In this document: positions 53,873 to 63,600 of the stretch, piece after piece
How positions within the stretch are numbered: the first letter of the stretch is position 1
How the letters are laid out: the number at the start of each line of letters is the position of its first letter
Assembly (NCBI RefSeq): GCF_000422585.1
Contig: NZ_AUGI01000033.1
Coordinates: forward strand, 1 to 64,000
Direction of reading: 5' to 3'
Length of the DNA: 64,000 bases
DNA from: Hugenholtzia roseola DSM 9546
GTDB lineage: Bacteria; Bacteroidota; Bacteroidia; Cytophagales; Bernardetiaceae
Notes under the pieces: model-generated
Seen by the model: the letters and a program-made list of their open reading frames with translations, nothing else
Database searches by the model: none
Told to the model about the DNA's origin: nothing
Position numbers and translations under genes: made by a program

Positions 53873-54673
53873 TTCGTAAACTGCATCAATAGTTGTTTTC
53901 ATCATTTTAGTAAAAGGTGAATTTCCTGTTTTGATAAATACTTTGTGCGTGTAAATTTCTTTTGGAAGTTCGTAGTCATATTCACGACTACCTGCGTTGC
54001 CGTCAAAAGTTAAAATCCACTTTGCACCAATCGTATTCAAACGATCTAATTCACTATAAAACTTTTCTAAATCAAAATCTATTTTAGTATAACGGTCTTT
54101 TGTACCACCATAAGGCGGGTCTAAGAACACAAAATCATTCTTTTTGACATTTGCTAAAACTTCGGTATAGTCTAAATTATAAAACTCAACATCTTTCAGA
54201 TAGTAATTCCATTTAAAAATAATTTCTTTGAGTGTTTTGGGGTTTATGCCCGGTCTTGTTAAGTGAAATGAATTATTAAATTCGCCTTTTTCATTGTAGC
54301 GAATTAAGCCATTTACACAAGTGCGGGTGAGAAACAGAAAATCAAAACAGTTTTTTGTTTCGTTGAACTTGTCCCTAATTTCATAATAAATTTGGTGTCC
54401 TTCTTTTTGCAATTTTTCCCAACGAGTTTGGTACTCAAAAGCCGTTTGTTCGGGTTCGTTTTTTATAGCTTCCCATAAATTAACCAATTCGGGAATAATG
54501 TCATTTGCTATTCCATTTTTGATATTCCGAAAAGGCAACATAGCACCACCGCCTACAAAAGGCTCAAAATAAGTATTTCCTTCTGTGATTAAACGACTTA
54601 AATCATTAGCAACTTGTCGTTTGCTACCCGACCATTTGATGACAGGCTCTAAGGTTGATTTTGGCTTTTTCAT
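53768..54673 (-). CDS. DNA adenine methyltransferase, D12 class (Dam-like)
   Basis: 301 residues. Motif X is IKWSGSKRQ (12-20), motif I FEPFVGGGAML (36-46), and catalytic motif IV FLDPPYGG (DPPY 185-188), as in N6-adenine MTases of the alpha class. It overlaps the next upstream gene by 4 bases (54670-54673), so the two MTases are translationally coupled, and overlaps the endonuclease gene tail-to-tail by 105 bases. Probably protects one strand of the host site, in partnership with the second enzyme. Confidence 0.9.
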   Translation of the reverse strand: MKKPKSTLEPVIKWSGSKRQVANDLSRLITEGNTYFEPFVGGGAMLPFRNIKNGIANDIIPELVNLWEAIKNEPEQTAFEYQTRWEKLQKEGHQIYYEIRDKFNETKNCFDFLFLTRTCVNGLIRYNEKGEFNNSFHLTRPGINPKTLKEIIFKWNYYLKDVEFYNLDYTEVLANVKKNDFVFLDPPYGGTKDRYTKIDFDLEKFYSELDRLNTIGAKWILTFDGNAGSREYDYELPKEIYTHKVFIKTGNSPFTKMMKTTIDAVYESVYLNFQPANELLIDFGKQANQKLALQSSFEMQD

Positions 54674-55497
54674 TGAAATAAAGTTTGCTTTTGTGATACT
54701 AAAAAATGTTCTATGCGTGTTTTTGCCAATTCAAAATATTCTGTGTTAGTTTCAAAACCAACTACTTGCATACCATACTTTAAACCCGCAATCATTTCCG
54801 TTCCTGAACCCGCAAAAGGCACTAACAATTTACCGTTTTCCAAGCCCGAAATCATCAAAAGTCTGTCCGAAACTCTTAAAGGTTTTTGTGTAGGGTGCGT
54901 ACCAAAAGTTAATTCATCTTTTGTTTTATTGTTAGGAATATCCCAAACGGTACGCAGTTGTTTGTCTTGTTCTTTAAGATTATCCCCTTCAAACTTTGCC
55001 TTTTTTACAGCATCATAATTAAAAATATAGTCCCTTTTTTCGCCCCCTGTATGCACCCACAAAATAGTTTCGTGACTTGCAGTCAATCGTCTTGCCGAAA
55101 GATTAGGGAAGGCATTACGTTTGTACCAAGCAACTTCGTTGATAATTTCCAAGCCCAATAATTGACAACAAACATTTACAAATCCTGAATTGTGATAAGT
55201 AGAATGTATCCAAATTGAGCCTGTTGGTTTTACCAAGCGTTTTACTTCTTTTAGCCAAACAAAGGTACTTTCAAATAATTCATTTTGAGAAAGCAAGTCC
55301 CAAACTTCACTTGTCAATTTCCAATTTCCGCCAAAACCATTTAACTTTTTTTGGCTATCATATTGCCAATTTGCTTTGGTAGAAGCACCATAAGGTGGGT
55401 CTGCAATGCACAAATCAAACGAATTATCAAGCATTTCCGACATTCCTATGATTGCATCTTGCAAAAGCAGTTTTATATTTTCAGTTTCCCAAATCAT
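54670..55497 (-). CDS. DNA methyltransferase (N4/N6, beta-class order)
   Basis: 275 residues with motifs in permuted order: catalytic motif IV IADPPYGAS first (DPPY 33-36), target-recognition part in the middle, and the AdoMet-binding motif I VPFAGSGTEM near 228-232, typical of class beta N6_N4_Mtase. A HPTQKP segment, also typical, is at about 200. Substrate (adenine or cytosine N4) cannot be told. It overlaps the D12 gene by 4 bases and the controller gene by 17 bases, so three genes form one operon. Confidence 0.88.
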   Translation of the reverse strand: MIWETENIKLLLQDAIIGMSEMLDNSFDLCIADPPYGASTKANWQYDSQKKLNGFGGNWKLTSEVWDLLSQNELFESTFVWLKEVKRLVKPTGSIWIHSTYHNSGFVNVCCQLLGLEIINEVAWYKRNAFPNLSARRLTASHETILWVHTGGEKRDYIFNYDAVKKAKFEGDNLKEQDKQLRTVWDIPNNKTKDELTFGTHPTQKPLRVSDRLLMISGLENGKLLVPFAGSGTEMIAGLKYGMQVVGFETNTEYFELAKTRIEHFLVSQKQTLFQ

Positions 55498-55807
55498 AAT
55501 TCTTTTGACTTAGATAGTTTGTAATCTGTTCCTCAACTAATTGCACAGCATTGAGTGTGGTTTCATTGATACCGTAATCCTTAACTATTTTTTCAGCAGT
55601 CAATTTGGTAAGCAACTCATTTTCATTGAGTTGAAAGAAACTCGCAAGGCGTTTAACTTGCTCAATAGTAGGCAATCTTTCACCACGTTCAATTTTTGAG
55701 AGCATTGTCATATCAATATCCGTATCTTTTGCAACTTGGTGCAAAGTTAAATTTTGCTCATTTCGCAAAGATTTGATATATTGCCCTAATTCTGTCTGGC
55801 TATTCAT
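55481..55807 (-). CDS. XRE-family transcriptional regulator (probable R-M controller protein)
   Basis: 108 residues from the Met at 55807 (MNSQTELGQYIKSLRNEQNLTLHQVAKDTDID). The helix-turn-helix is LTLHQVAKDTDIDMTMLSKIERGERLPTIEQVKRLA. It is the first gene of the methyltransferase operon. An upstream Met at 55837 would cover the operator-like repeats at 55813-55834, so the start at 55807 is preferred. C proteins of R-M systems delay the endonuclease; control of the divergent-side nuclease gene, which lies 3.9 kb away, is not visible. Confidence 0.85.
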   Translation of the reverse strand: MNSQTELGQYIKSLRNEQNLTLHQVAKDTDIDMTMLSKIERGERLPTIEQVKRLASFFQLNENELLTKLTAEKIVKDYGINETTLNAVQLVEEQITNYLSQKNYDLGN

Positions 55808-55812
55808 AAAAA

Positions 55813-55834
55813 GACTTGTGTTTATAAGACTTGT
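55813..55834 (-). promoter_or_regulatory. Direct repeats before the controller gene (operator candidate)
   Basis: GACTTGT occurs at 55813-55819 and 55828-55834, i.e. ACAAGTC twice on the transcribed strand, 8 bases apart, within 30 bases of the start codon. A TTGACA...TATAAA-like pair overlaps them. This fits autoregulation by the controller protein. Confidence 0.45.
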
Positions 55835-55972
55835 CAATTTTTGTCAAAGTTAGTTTTTTTTTCCGAAACTGCCAAATCAAAAAGAAAGTGGTCATAAAAA
55901 TTGTTCCTACAATTAGGATAACAAACACTTTATTAATTTATTTTTTAACATACTCAGAATACTTTTTTGAGT

Positions 55973-56001
55973 AATCCCCCCCAAACCACGTTCAGGGGGG
56001 T
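55973..56001. repeat. C6/G6 hairpin and spacer
   Basis: In the 366 bases between the controller start and the lipoprotein gene end, CCCCCC and GGGGGG pair around about 13 bases (CAAACCACGTTCA). Such C/G-run repeats are common in this genome type. Nothing else is recognised except the terminator at 56113. Confidence 0.45.
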
Positions 56002-56105
56002 GAAAGGTTAGGGTTTTAGCCCTTTGGCGGCTTTGACGAATAAGAAATGCGTTGTTATACAGATAAAAAGAGCGTGAAAAAAAATTGCTTTTTTTAAGAC
56101 GCAAT

Positions 56106-56134
56106 AAAAAAACCTCCCCAATTTATTGAGGAGG
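56106..56134 (-). terminator. Terminator of the lipoprotein gene
   Basis: On the minus strand CCTCCTCAAT pairs with ATTGGGGAGG (one mismatch) followed by seven T. It lies 40 bases after the stop at 56174. Confidence 0.8.
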
Positions 56135-56173
56135 GTGCATTTCTGACACAAAAAAGGACGTGCGAAAGTCTTT

Positions 56174-56872
56174 CTATTTAAACTTGACTTTCATCTGTAA
56201 GTTGCGCTTCTGGTTCGATACTTCGGAAAGCGGTGCAGTGAGTTTTAGCTCGCGCTCGCTCACCTGTGTTAGGTTTTCGCCTGCAAAATTCTTGATTTTG
56301 CCCTCTGTTTTGATGACAAAGACATAGTTGGCACTTTTGAGAATGGCATCATTATCGGGCGAATTGGCTTCTTTTCCCTCTTCCGAATCGCTGCCCATGC
56401 TGCGCGAAAGGCTCACGATATAGCCCGCCATGTTGCGTTCGAGCGTTCCCTTGCTGTATTTGTAGATGCTTTTTTTCGAATCTACGACATCGGCTTGGGT
56501 TTCCATTTGTGAGAGCGCGTCGTTGAGCGATTCTACATCTTGAAAGTCGAATTGAAAGCCAAACTTGAAATTTTCTTTGTCTTTGATGGCGGTAGGGTTG
56601 CTGATGCCTGCCATGCCCTCAAACATTTCTGTAGCCTGTCCCAATGCGCCTTCGCTTTCTGCCAAAAAGTCTTTGTCGCTATCGGTAGAGTCGGCAAATG
56701 CCATAGCCGCCTCGAGGAGCGGCTTCATTTGGCTCATATCAAAAAGAAAACTGTAATTGCCCGAACCATTTTTTTTGATATAAATTTCTTCGCGCAATTC
56801 GAAACAAGAACTTAAAAGGGTAGTGCTAAGGAGTGCCACCCATAAGAGGCGGAAAGAAGGGGAGATTTTCAT
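56174..56872 (-). CDS. Putative lipoprotein, unknown family
   Basis: About 232 residues from the Met at 56872 (MKISPSFRLLWVALL). A lipobox LLSSC ends the signal sequence, and the mature part begins FELREEIYIKKNGSGNYSFLFDMS, a stretch seen in many Bacteroidota lipoproteins of unknown function. No catalytic motif. An in-frame Met at 56905 is possible but would make the leader too long. Its function is not known. It lies 69 bases after the phoH stop on the same strand and may be cotranscribed with phoH. Confidence 0.75.
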   Translation of the reverse strand: MKISPSFRLLWVALLSTTLLSSCFELREEIYIKKNGSGNYSFLFDMSQMKPLLEAAMAFADSTDSDKDFLAESEGALGQATEMFEGMAGISNPTAIKDKENFKFGFQFDFQDVESLNDALSQMETQADVVDSKKSIYKYSKGTLERNMAGYIVSLSRSMGSDSEEGKEANSPDNDAILKSANYVFVIKTEGKIKNFAGENLTQVSERELKLTAPLSEVSNQKRNLQMKVKFK

Positions 56873-56940
56873 AATAAAGAAGAAATAAGAGAGTAACGAA
56901 ACCAAATTATATCCAGACGAAGGGTATTGAAAGCGTTTCT

Positions 56941-57993
56941 TTAAGGGGTTTCGTCGGATTTATTTGTGAGATTTTCTGCCTGATTTTCTGTGCGAACTTT
57001 ATCGGGCGTAGCTTCCTGTGGCACTTCTGCCTTCGGCATTTTTTGGCGGTGTTCGTCTTTTTCGTATGCCGAAATAATGCTTCTGACCAGTCTATGCCTG
57101 ATGACATCTTTGCCCTCTAATCTCACAAAGGCGATTCCTTTTACCTCCTGCAAGATGCGCGTAGCCTCGACCAGACCCGAACGCACATTGCGCGGCAAAT
57201 CTATTTGCGAAATATCACCTGTGATAATCATTTTCGAATCCTGCCCCATGCGCGTTAGGAACATCTTGATTTGCATGGCAGTCGTATTTTGCGCCTCATC
57301 GAGCAAAATAAAGGCATTTGAAAGGGTACGTCCGCGCATAAAAGCCATAGGCGCAATTTCTATCACGTTGGTATCCTGATAAAATTTGAGCTTTTCGGCA
57401 GGAATCATATCGGCTAAGGCATCATAGATAGGGCGCAAATAGGGGTCTATTTTTTCCTTCATATCACCGGGCAGAAAACCCAAGTGTTCGCCTGCTTCTA
57501 CGGCAGGGCGCGTGATGATAATGCGCTTCACCTGCTTATTTTTCAGGGCGCGAACCGCTAAGGCTACCGCTACATAGGTCTTGCCCGTTCCTGCCGGTCC
57601 CAGGGCAAAGACGATGTCGTTGTTTTCGGCAGCCTCTACCAAAGTGCGTTGGTTTGCCGTTTTGGGTTTGATGGGCATGCCATGTGCGCCAAAAAGCAGG
57701 CTATCGCCTTGTGGGTGCGATTTGAGGCGAATCAGGGACACATCTTGCGCAATATAGCCGCGCACATCTTCTACCGAAACTACGCCATAGCGATGGTAGT
57801 GTTCTAAAAGTAGGTTTAAAATTTCGTTGATGTGCAGTATTTCGGGGGTGCTGCCCTGTATGTGAATTTCATTCCCACGAGCGAAGATTTTACTATTGGG
57901 AAAGGAAAGCGCAATTTCGCGAATATTACGGTCTTCTACACCTAAAAAGTCGACCAGCGAAATATTTTGTAAAGAGAGGATTTTTTCTACCAA
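56941..57993 (-). CDS. phoH: PhoH-like ATPase
   Basis: 350 residues with the P-loop GPAGTGKT (132-139) and the Walker B box FILLDEAQNTT, plus the sensor VIITGDISQIDLP, all typical of PhoH (a RecA-fold ATPase linked to RNA metabolism). The N-terminal 100 residues include a KH-like portion (IHIQGSTPEILHIN). The C-terminus after the core is Lys/Glu-rich and low in complexity. Cytoplasmic. A TTG-N20-TAACTTTC promoter lies 32 bases upstream. Confidence 0.95.
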   Translation of the reverse strand: MVEKILSLQNISLVDFLGVEDRNIREIALSFPNSKIFARGNEIHIQGSTPEILHINEILNLLLEHYHRYGVVSVEDVRGYIAQDVSLIRLKSHPQGDSLLFGAHGMPIKPKTANQRTLVEAAENNDIVFALGPAGTGKTYVAVALAVRALKNKQVKRIIITRPAVEAGEHLGFLPGDMKEKIDPYLRPIYDALADMIPAEKLKFYQDTNVIEIAPMAFMRGRTLSNAFILLDEAQNTTAMQIKMFLTRMGQDSKMIITGDISQIDLPRNVRSGLVEATRILQEVKGIAFVRLEGKDVIRHRLVRSIISAYEKDEHRQKMPKAEVPQEATPDKVRTENQAENLTNKSDETP

Positions 57994-58024
57994 AAGTGTG
58001 TGATTAAAGGTGGTCGGATAATGG

Positions 58025-58055
58025 GAAAGTTACGGTCTTTTTGTAGCAATAACAA
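58025..58055 (-). promoter_or_regulatory. Promoter of phoH
   Basis: On the minus strand TTG (58055-58053), a 20-base spacer, and TAACTTTC (58032-58025), seven of eight positions matching TAnnTTTG when free bases are counted. The start codon lies 32 bases downstream. Confidence 0.55.
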
Positions 58056-58205
58056 GACAAAAGTAAAAAAAAGTCAGTAAATCTAACCCCGTTGCAAAAA
58101 AAACAACCCCAAGCCCTTTTAAGTTCATTTCGCCTTCCCTTACATAGGCAGCGCATTGCATAAAATTTGGTCTGAAACCTATTTTGGGTCTGAATGTACA
58201 GTCCT

Positions 58206-58397
58206 ATTTAAACCCCAGTAATGTTAAGTTCTGTAAAAAGTCTTGTTTTATCAAACTTGACAGGAAATAAAATTTGGGGCAAACCTTTTTTTAGGTCTGA
58301 AAGCCCTTTTTTATTTCAATCCAACTTAGGACAAGGCAGTGCCTTGTCCCTACATTTGCATCTAATTTTTAGAATTTAACATCACTGATTTAAACCC
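58206..58397 (+). mobile_element. Intact MITE copy D with 10-bp target duplication
   Basis: The element at 58216-58387 (172 bp) begins CAGTAATGTTAAGTTCTG and ends AGAATTTAACATCACTG, and is bracketed by identical 10-mers ATTTAAACCC (58206-58215 and 58388-58397). The interior has a perfect palindrome, arms GGACAAGGCA and TGCCTTGTCC, at about 58332-58352. Interior sequence differs from copy A, so the family is of some age. Confidence 0.85.
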
Positions 58398-58424
58398 AAC
58401 TTAGCAAAAAAAGAAAAGGGCAAG

Positions 58425-58503
58425 AGCGGACAAAAAACGGACAAAGAAGGAGCAAAAAACGGACAAGGAAGAAACAAAAAAGGACAAGGCAGTACCTTGT
58501 CCC
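58425..58503. repeat. Degenerate tandem repeat with terminal palindrome
   Basis: CGGACAA recurs about every 20-25 bases (AAAAAACGGACAAAGAAGGA, AAAAAACGGACAAGGAAGAA, then AAAAAAGGACAAGGC), ending in another GGACAAGGCA palindrome (one base changed) at about 58482-58502. It separates MITE D from the OmpA gene end and could terminate the OmpA gene. Confidence 0.5.
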
Positions 58504-58529
58504 TACAAAAGACTTGTCGGCAGTTTTGG

Positions 58530-60491
58530 CTACAAAATCTCAAATTCTATTCTTCTATTTTTCGCTCTATTTTCGTCGTTGTCGTTGGGGTGAGCAGGCT
58601 GCGTCTGTCCATAGCCCTTTGCGATAAGCCGCTCTTGGGCAATTCCCTTGTCTTTGAGGTACTCGACAACGGCTTGGGCGCGTTTTTCAGAAAGGTTCTG
58701 ATTGCTTGCCTGTGAGCCTACATTATCGGTATGCCCTGCAATTTCAATTTTGATGCTCGGATTTTCTTTCAAATATTTGACTACCAAATCTAATTCGGTA
58801 ATAGATTCAGACTTCAAATCCCACTTTGCCGTTTCGAAAAAGATATTAGAAAGCACCACTTTCGAGCCTTTTTCTATTTTTTTGAGATAGAAATCGATGG
58901 TAAGATTTTGCGCTTCCTTTGAAAAGTCAAAACTCTGACTTTCAAAAAGATAGCTTTCCTTATTGACATTGAGCGCGTACTTTCCGCCTTCATTCATCAC
59001 AAAAAGATACGAACCATTTTTATCATCAGAAGCGAGCAAGGATTCGGGCTTTTGGGTTTCCAAATTATAGAGTTCTATTTTCGCACCTAAGGGTCTTTTG
59101 GTTTGGGCATCATAAATTGTACCCTTGACATAGCGGCTCTGTGTTTTGGCTTGGGCTTCTTGTGGCAATTCAAATTCAAAAAGATAACTATAAAACATAT
59201 TTTCGTCGTCCATCTTCAAATCGGAATAGTAGCCTTTTTTGCCGTCCGCCGAAACAAAGATGCCTGATTGGTCGGAAAAGGTATTGATAGGATAGCCCAA
59301 ATTTTGGGGTTTTTCCCAAGTGCCGTCGGGGAGTTTTTCAGCCTTAAAGAGGTCGTAACTACCATACCCAATGTGTGTATCCGAGGCAAAGTAAAGCGTT
59401 CTGCCGTTGGTATGGATAAAAACGCCTACTTCGTGTCCTGCCGTATTGATGGGTATTCCCAAATTTTGGGCAGGCGACCATTCGCCGTCCGCTTGCAGTT
59501 GGCTATACCAAATATCGATGCCCCCTATGGTTTGGGCGGTTTTCCTATCCGAGATAAAATAAAGCGTTCTGCCGTCTGCCGAAAGTGAAGGCTGCGTGTC
59601 CCAAGCCGTAGAATTGACGTTTTCGCCCAAATTTTGCGGTTTTGTCCATTTATCGCCTTTTTTGTAGGAAATAAAAAGGTCACATCTGCCAATGACCCTG
59701 CGCTCTGGCACGCCTTCGCAAACGGTAAAAATCATGGTCTTGCCATCTGCCGAGATAGAGCAAGTGCCTTCGTTGAAGGGCGTGTTGAGGTCTTCTACCA
59801 AAGTAGGGGCTTGCCATACGCCGTCTATTTTTCGGGTATGATAAATGTCTTCATAATCTTTGCGCTGATTGCTTAGGCGAGCGGTAAAATACATCTCTTC
59901 GTCGTCGGCAGTCGCGACAGGAAAATATTGAAGTGGAAACTGATTGAGGGGGTCAGGCATCTGTTTGGGTTCGAATTTGAGCGGATTTTTCATGCCTTCG
60001 AGGGCGTACTTGCAAGTAGCCAAGTGCTTGACCGCCATCTTGCTATATCTGCCCTCTTTTTTCATGGTCAGATATTTGGAAAACTGCGCCTCTGCTTCGG
60101 TATAGTCGCCATCTTGCAAGAGCAAAACTTCGCCATACTGAAAGTACATATCTGAAAAGCGGCTATCCTGCGGATTGAGTTGGGCGGCTTTTCGCAAATG
60201 AATAAGATGCTCTTTGGTTTTGTTTAAAATCTTGTAATTATTTGCCAACTCATAATGGGCATCAAAATAATCGGGGTCGTTCTGGACGGCTTTTTTTAGC
60301 TCGTAAATCCCCTTTTCAAAATTGCGGATTTTAAAGGATTGCATAGCTTCTTCATAGTGCTTTTCGGCTTTTTTCGAGCTTGTGCCTGTATTTTGCGCCC
60401 AAAGCAGCGGCGTGACGAAAAAGCTCACCCCCACAAAGAGGCAAAAAAAGGCAAACGGAAGAAAAGGGGCAAGACCATTTTTTGTTTTCAT
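58530..60491 (-). CDS. OmpA-family protein with TPR and PD40 domains
   Basis: 653 residues, periplasmic or outer-membrane associated. Signal peptide at the N-terminus (LPFAFFCLFVGVSFFVTPLLWAQ), TPR-like repeats (about 35-140: YEEAMQSFKIRNFEKGIYELKKAVQNDP), WD40-like PD40 repeats (about 170-430: SISADGKTMIFTV, PSLSADGRTLYFIS, IFVSADGKKGYYS), a CarboxypepD_reg-like domain (445-520), and a C-terminal OmpA domain (535-653) with AGHTDNVGSQASNQNLSEKRA and RRIEFEIL. This architecture is common in Bacteroidota, often linked to gliding/T9SS-related peptidoglycan anchoring. It is monocistronic and divergent from the propeller gene. Confidence 0.92.
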   Translation of the reverse strand: MKTKNGLAPFLPFAFFCLFVGVSFFVTPLLWAQNTGTSSKKAEKHYEEAMQSFKIRNFEKGIYELKKAVQNDPDYFDAHYELANNYKILNKTKEHLIHLRKAAQLNPQDSRFSDMYFQYGEVLLLQDGDYTEAEAQFSKYLTMKKEGRYSKMAVKHLATCKYALEGMKNPLKFEPKQMPDPLNQFPLQYFPVATADDEEMYFTARLSNQRKDYEDIYHTRKIDGVWQAPTLVEDLNTPFNEGTCSISADGKTMIFTVCEGVPERRVIGRCDLFISYKKGDKWTKPQNLGENVNSTAWDTQPSLSADGRTLYFISDRKTAQTIGGIDIWYSQLQADGEWSPAQNLGIPINTAGHEVGVFIHTNGRTLYFASDTHIGYGSYDLFKAEKLPDGTWEKPQNLGYPINTFSDQSGIFVSADGKKGYYSDLKMDDENMFYSYLFEFELPQEAQAKTQSRYVKGTIYDAQTKRPLGAKIELYNLETQKPESLLASDDKNGSYLFVMNEGGKYALNVNKESYLFESQSFDFSKEAQNLTIDFYLKKIEKGSKVVLSNIFFETAKWDLKSESITELDLVVKYLKENPSIKIEIAGHTDNVGSQASNQNLSEKRAQAVVEYLKDKGIAQERLIAKGYGQTQPAHPNDNDENRAKNRRIEFEIL

Positions 60492-60580
60492 GTAGAAAAT
60501 TGTTTAGATAAAGCGATTAGAGATAAAAGACAAACCTGCAAAAGGCGGCAGCGTTTATTTTTTACGAAACAAACAAAAAT

Positions 60581-60611
60581 TTTGCTATGATACTAAAAAA
60601 CGCTATCTTAA
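60581..60611 (+). promoter_or_regulatory. Promoter of the propeller-phosphatase gene
   Basis: TTTG (60581-60584), 19 bases, then TATCTTAA (60604-60611), in the normal arrangement, 63 bases before the start codon at 60674. Confidence 0.55.
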
Positions 60612-60673
60612 TCGAAATTTTTGTGAGATTTTGTGCTTTACAAAAACCCAAGACCCTTCCAGCCGTACCTTTT

Positions 60674-63600
60674 ATGCGCTTTTACACTTCTCTTTCAAAT
60701 TCCTCTCTGCCCTCTCTTCCTACCTTACTGCAACTTCTCTATCTTTGCGCTTTCTCTTGGCTACTCCTCTTTTCGATGCCTGCGGCTATGGCGCAACGCT
60801 ATCAAGTGGCACAATACAATGCCGAAAAAGGCTTGGTCGGCGACATGTTTTACAAAATATATCAAGACCGAAAAGGCTTTATGTGGTTTGCCAGCGACAA
60901 AGGCGTAGCCCGTTACGACGGTATCCGCTTCGAGCGTTTCGAGCAAAAGCACCAACTCAATAGTCGCATTGTCTTTACCATTTTTGAAGACCGACGCAAC
61001 CGCCTTTGGTTTGGCACTTATGAAGGACTTTCCATTTACGACCCCCAAAAAGCGCAATGGACAATTTTTAAGACCCTGCGCAATGTACGCAATATCTTAG
61101 AAGATGCAAAAGGCGACCTCTGGATTTTTGCCGAACACCGCCTGCTGCACTACGACTACAAGACGTGGCGCGTCTATCTCCACAATTACGACCTGATTTA
61201 TTCGGCAGCCTTTCTTTCTGAAAAGAAGCTACTTTTTACCACCGACCTGCAAAATCAGCGGCTTGTATGCCTCGATACGCGCCTTTTAGAGCGTCCGATT
61301 TTGGTAGAAACGGCGCAAGAGAGCCGTTTTGATGAGATTGTAGAAAAAGAAAAGTTACAATTTGAAGACGAAAAAGGCAATTCTGCTATCCCCTTTTATC
61401 AGGCGCAGCACCTTGTTTATCCTTCCCAACTGCTGCCGCGTCAGGTTTGGGTAGAAAAACAAACCGCTCCTCAAAAGGCGATTCCCGCTATCTGGATAGG
61501 CACAGAAGACGGACTTTATCGCGTGGAAAGCCAAATCCTGACACGCACCTCCGACGGCAAGCAAGCAAATCAGCAGGGCAGTAGTGATAGTTTGGTGCTT
61601 CATTTCGAAAGGCAGGCACAGGCGCAAATCTTTGGGCGCGTGCGCGACATCTGGGCAGATAGCAAAGATAGGCTCTACATTACGGGCATCAATGGGCTTT
61701 TTGTCTGGGATAGGAAAGCGCAAAAAGAAGCCCAAAAGCCACTTACTACACTCGAAGCCGAATTTTTAGAACAATACGACAAACGCAGCGGCTTTACCTT
61801 TTCCAACGTGCTTACGGCATATTTGGATAGAGATGAAAACCTCTGGCTTGGCTTTTTTGATAATATCGTAGAAAAATTGCAGTCTAAAAAATTTGTAGCC
61901 TACACCCAACAGAACGGCGACTTCGAAGGGCAGATAGTTCAATTTGGCAATTCCAAACCCATAGAAGACCAATTTGGCAACCTCAACTTCCTGACTACCA
62001 AAGGCTTTTACCGTTTCAATGGGCGCGAATTTCACCGCCATCTCCCCATTTTAGAGGGATACAACTACTATTTTATCGATACCCAAAATAGAATTTGGGT
62101 CAGGACAACGACGGGTTTTGCCCTCTTTACCCTACCCGAAGACATCAAACAGCCACTTTCCTATCGCCTCTTAGATAAAAATAGCGGCTTACCCGTTCAG
62201 TTGCAAAAACTAATAGACTATCCCGAAAGGTGGTATGTAGGCAAAGATGGTAAAGTTTTGATAGGCACTTATTTCGGGCTTTTTGTCTATCAAGAAGACG
62301 ACAAAGGAAAGGGGACTTGGAATTTTATAGAACCCAATATTTGCAAAGCTATCGCCAGCATTGCACAAGACAAACAAGGCGATATTTGGATAGGCTCATG
62401 GTGCGCCATAGAGCGCATCAGAGATGGAAAAGTGATAGAAAGTTTCCAAAAAATTACGGACGCACAAGATACAACCCTACAAGCCAACGACCCACCCGCC
62501 ATGCTCCTACAACCCGACTCCAAAGGCGGTCTTTGGATAGGCACTATCAACAAAGGCTTGCTCTACTACGATAGTTTGAATAAAATGCAAATTTTCCAAC
62601 AAAATAAGGGCTTGCGTGGCAAAGAAATCAATAGTTTATTGCTCGATAAGGCGCAAAATTTATGGGTCATACACGAAGAAGGCATCGATGTTTTAGAAAA
62701 AGAGGCTACTACTTTCGAAGAATTTCGCCTCGATTTTCTAAGCACGCAATCTATACAAAATATCGGCTTTTTGGCAGAATCGCCTGATAGCAACGTTTGG
62801 TTAGGCACTTCCAACGGGCTTTTTCGCTATGCAAAAGGCAAAACACAGGGCTACGACAAAAATGACGGCTTGCTTAGTAATAAGCCCCTAAATTATTTTT
62901 ACCACCAAAAAGAAAAACAAGCCTACTTCGTACATGCCGAAGGTATCGTGCGCTATCAGCCGCAATATGACAAACAGAGCGAAAATACACCGCTGCTGCT
63001 ACTGCGCCAAATTTCGGTCAATGATAGCCTATATAGCCTCCAAGATACGCTCATCATTACAGAGGGAATTAGTTTGCTGCGCCTCGAATTTGCCCTGCTA
63101 CAATTCCGAAACGAAGACCAAACACAGTATAGCTATTTTATGCAAGGTTTAGATGAAAAATGGTCGGAATACACGCCTTACCATTTTGCCAAATATACCA
63201 ATTTAGCACCAAGCACGTATCGATTTAAAATCCGCGCCAAGGCCAAAGAAGGGGTAGAATATCATGCCGAAAAAGATTTGGTAGTGATAATCAAGCCGCT
63301 TTTTTACCAAACTACGCTTTTTTATGCCCTCCTTGCCCTTTTATTCCTTGCCTTTTTGGGGCTTTTGTACTGGCTACGCAATAGGCAAATTCAGGCACAA
63401 AAACAACGCTTAGAACGCATTATCGCACAGCGTTTGGAGGAAATCAAGCAAAAAAATGCCGAATTAGAACTTTCCTATCGCGAAATGGAAAGCCAAAAAG
63501 AGGTGCTGACCGACTTTGCCAACGAGCTAAAACTTGCCAACGAGCAAGTTTCGCTACAAAATGAAGCCCTACAATACGCACACGAAGAAATTACGGCAAG

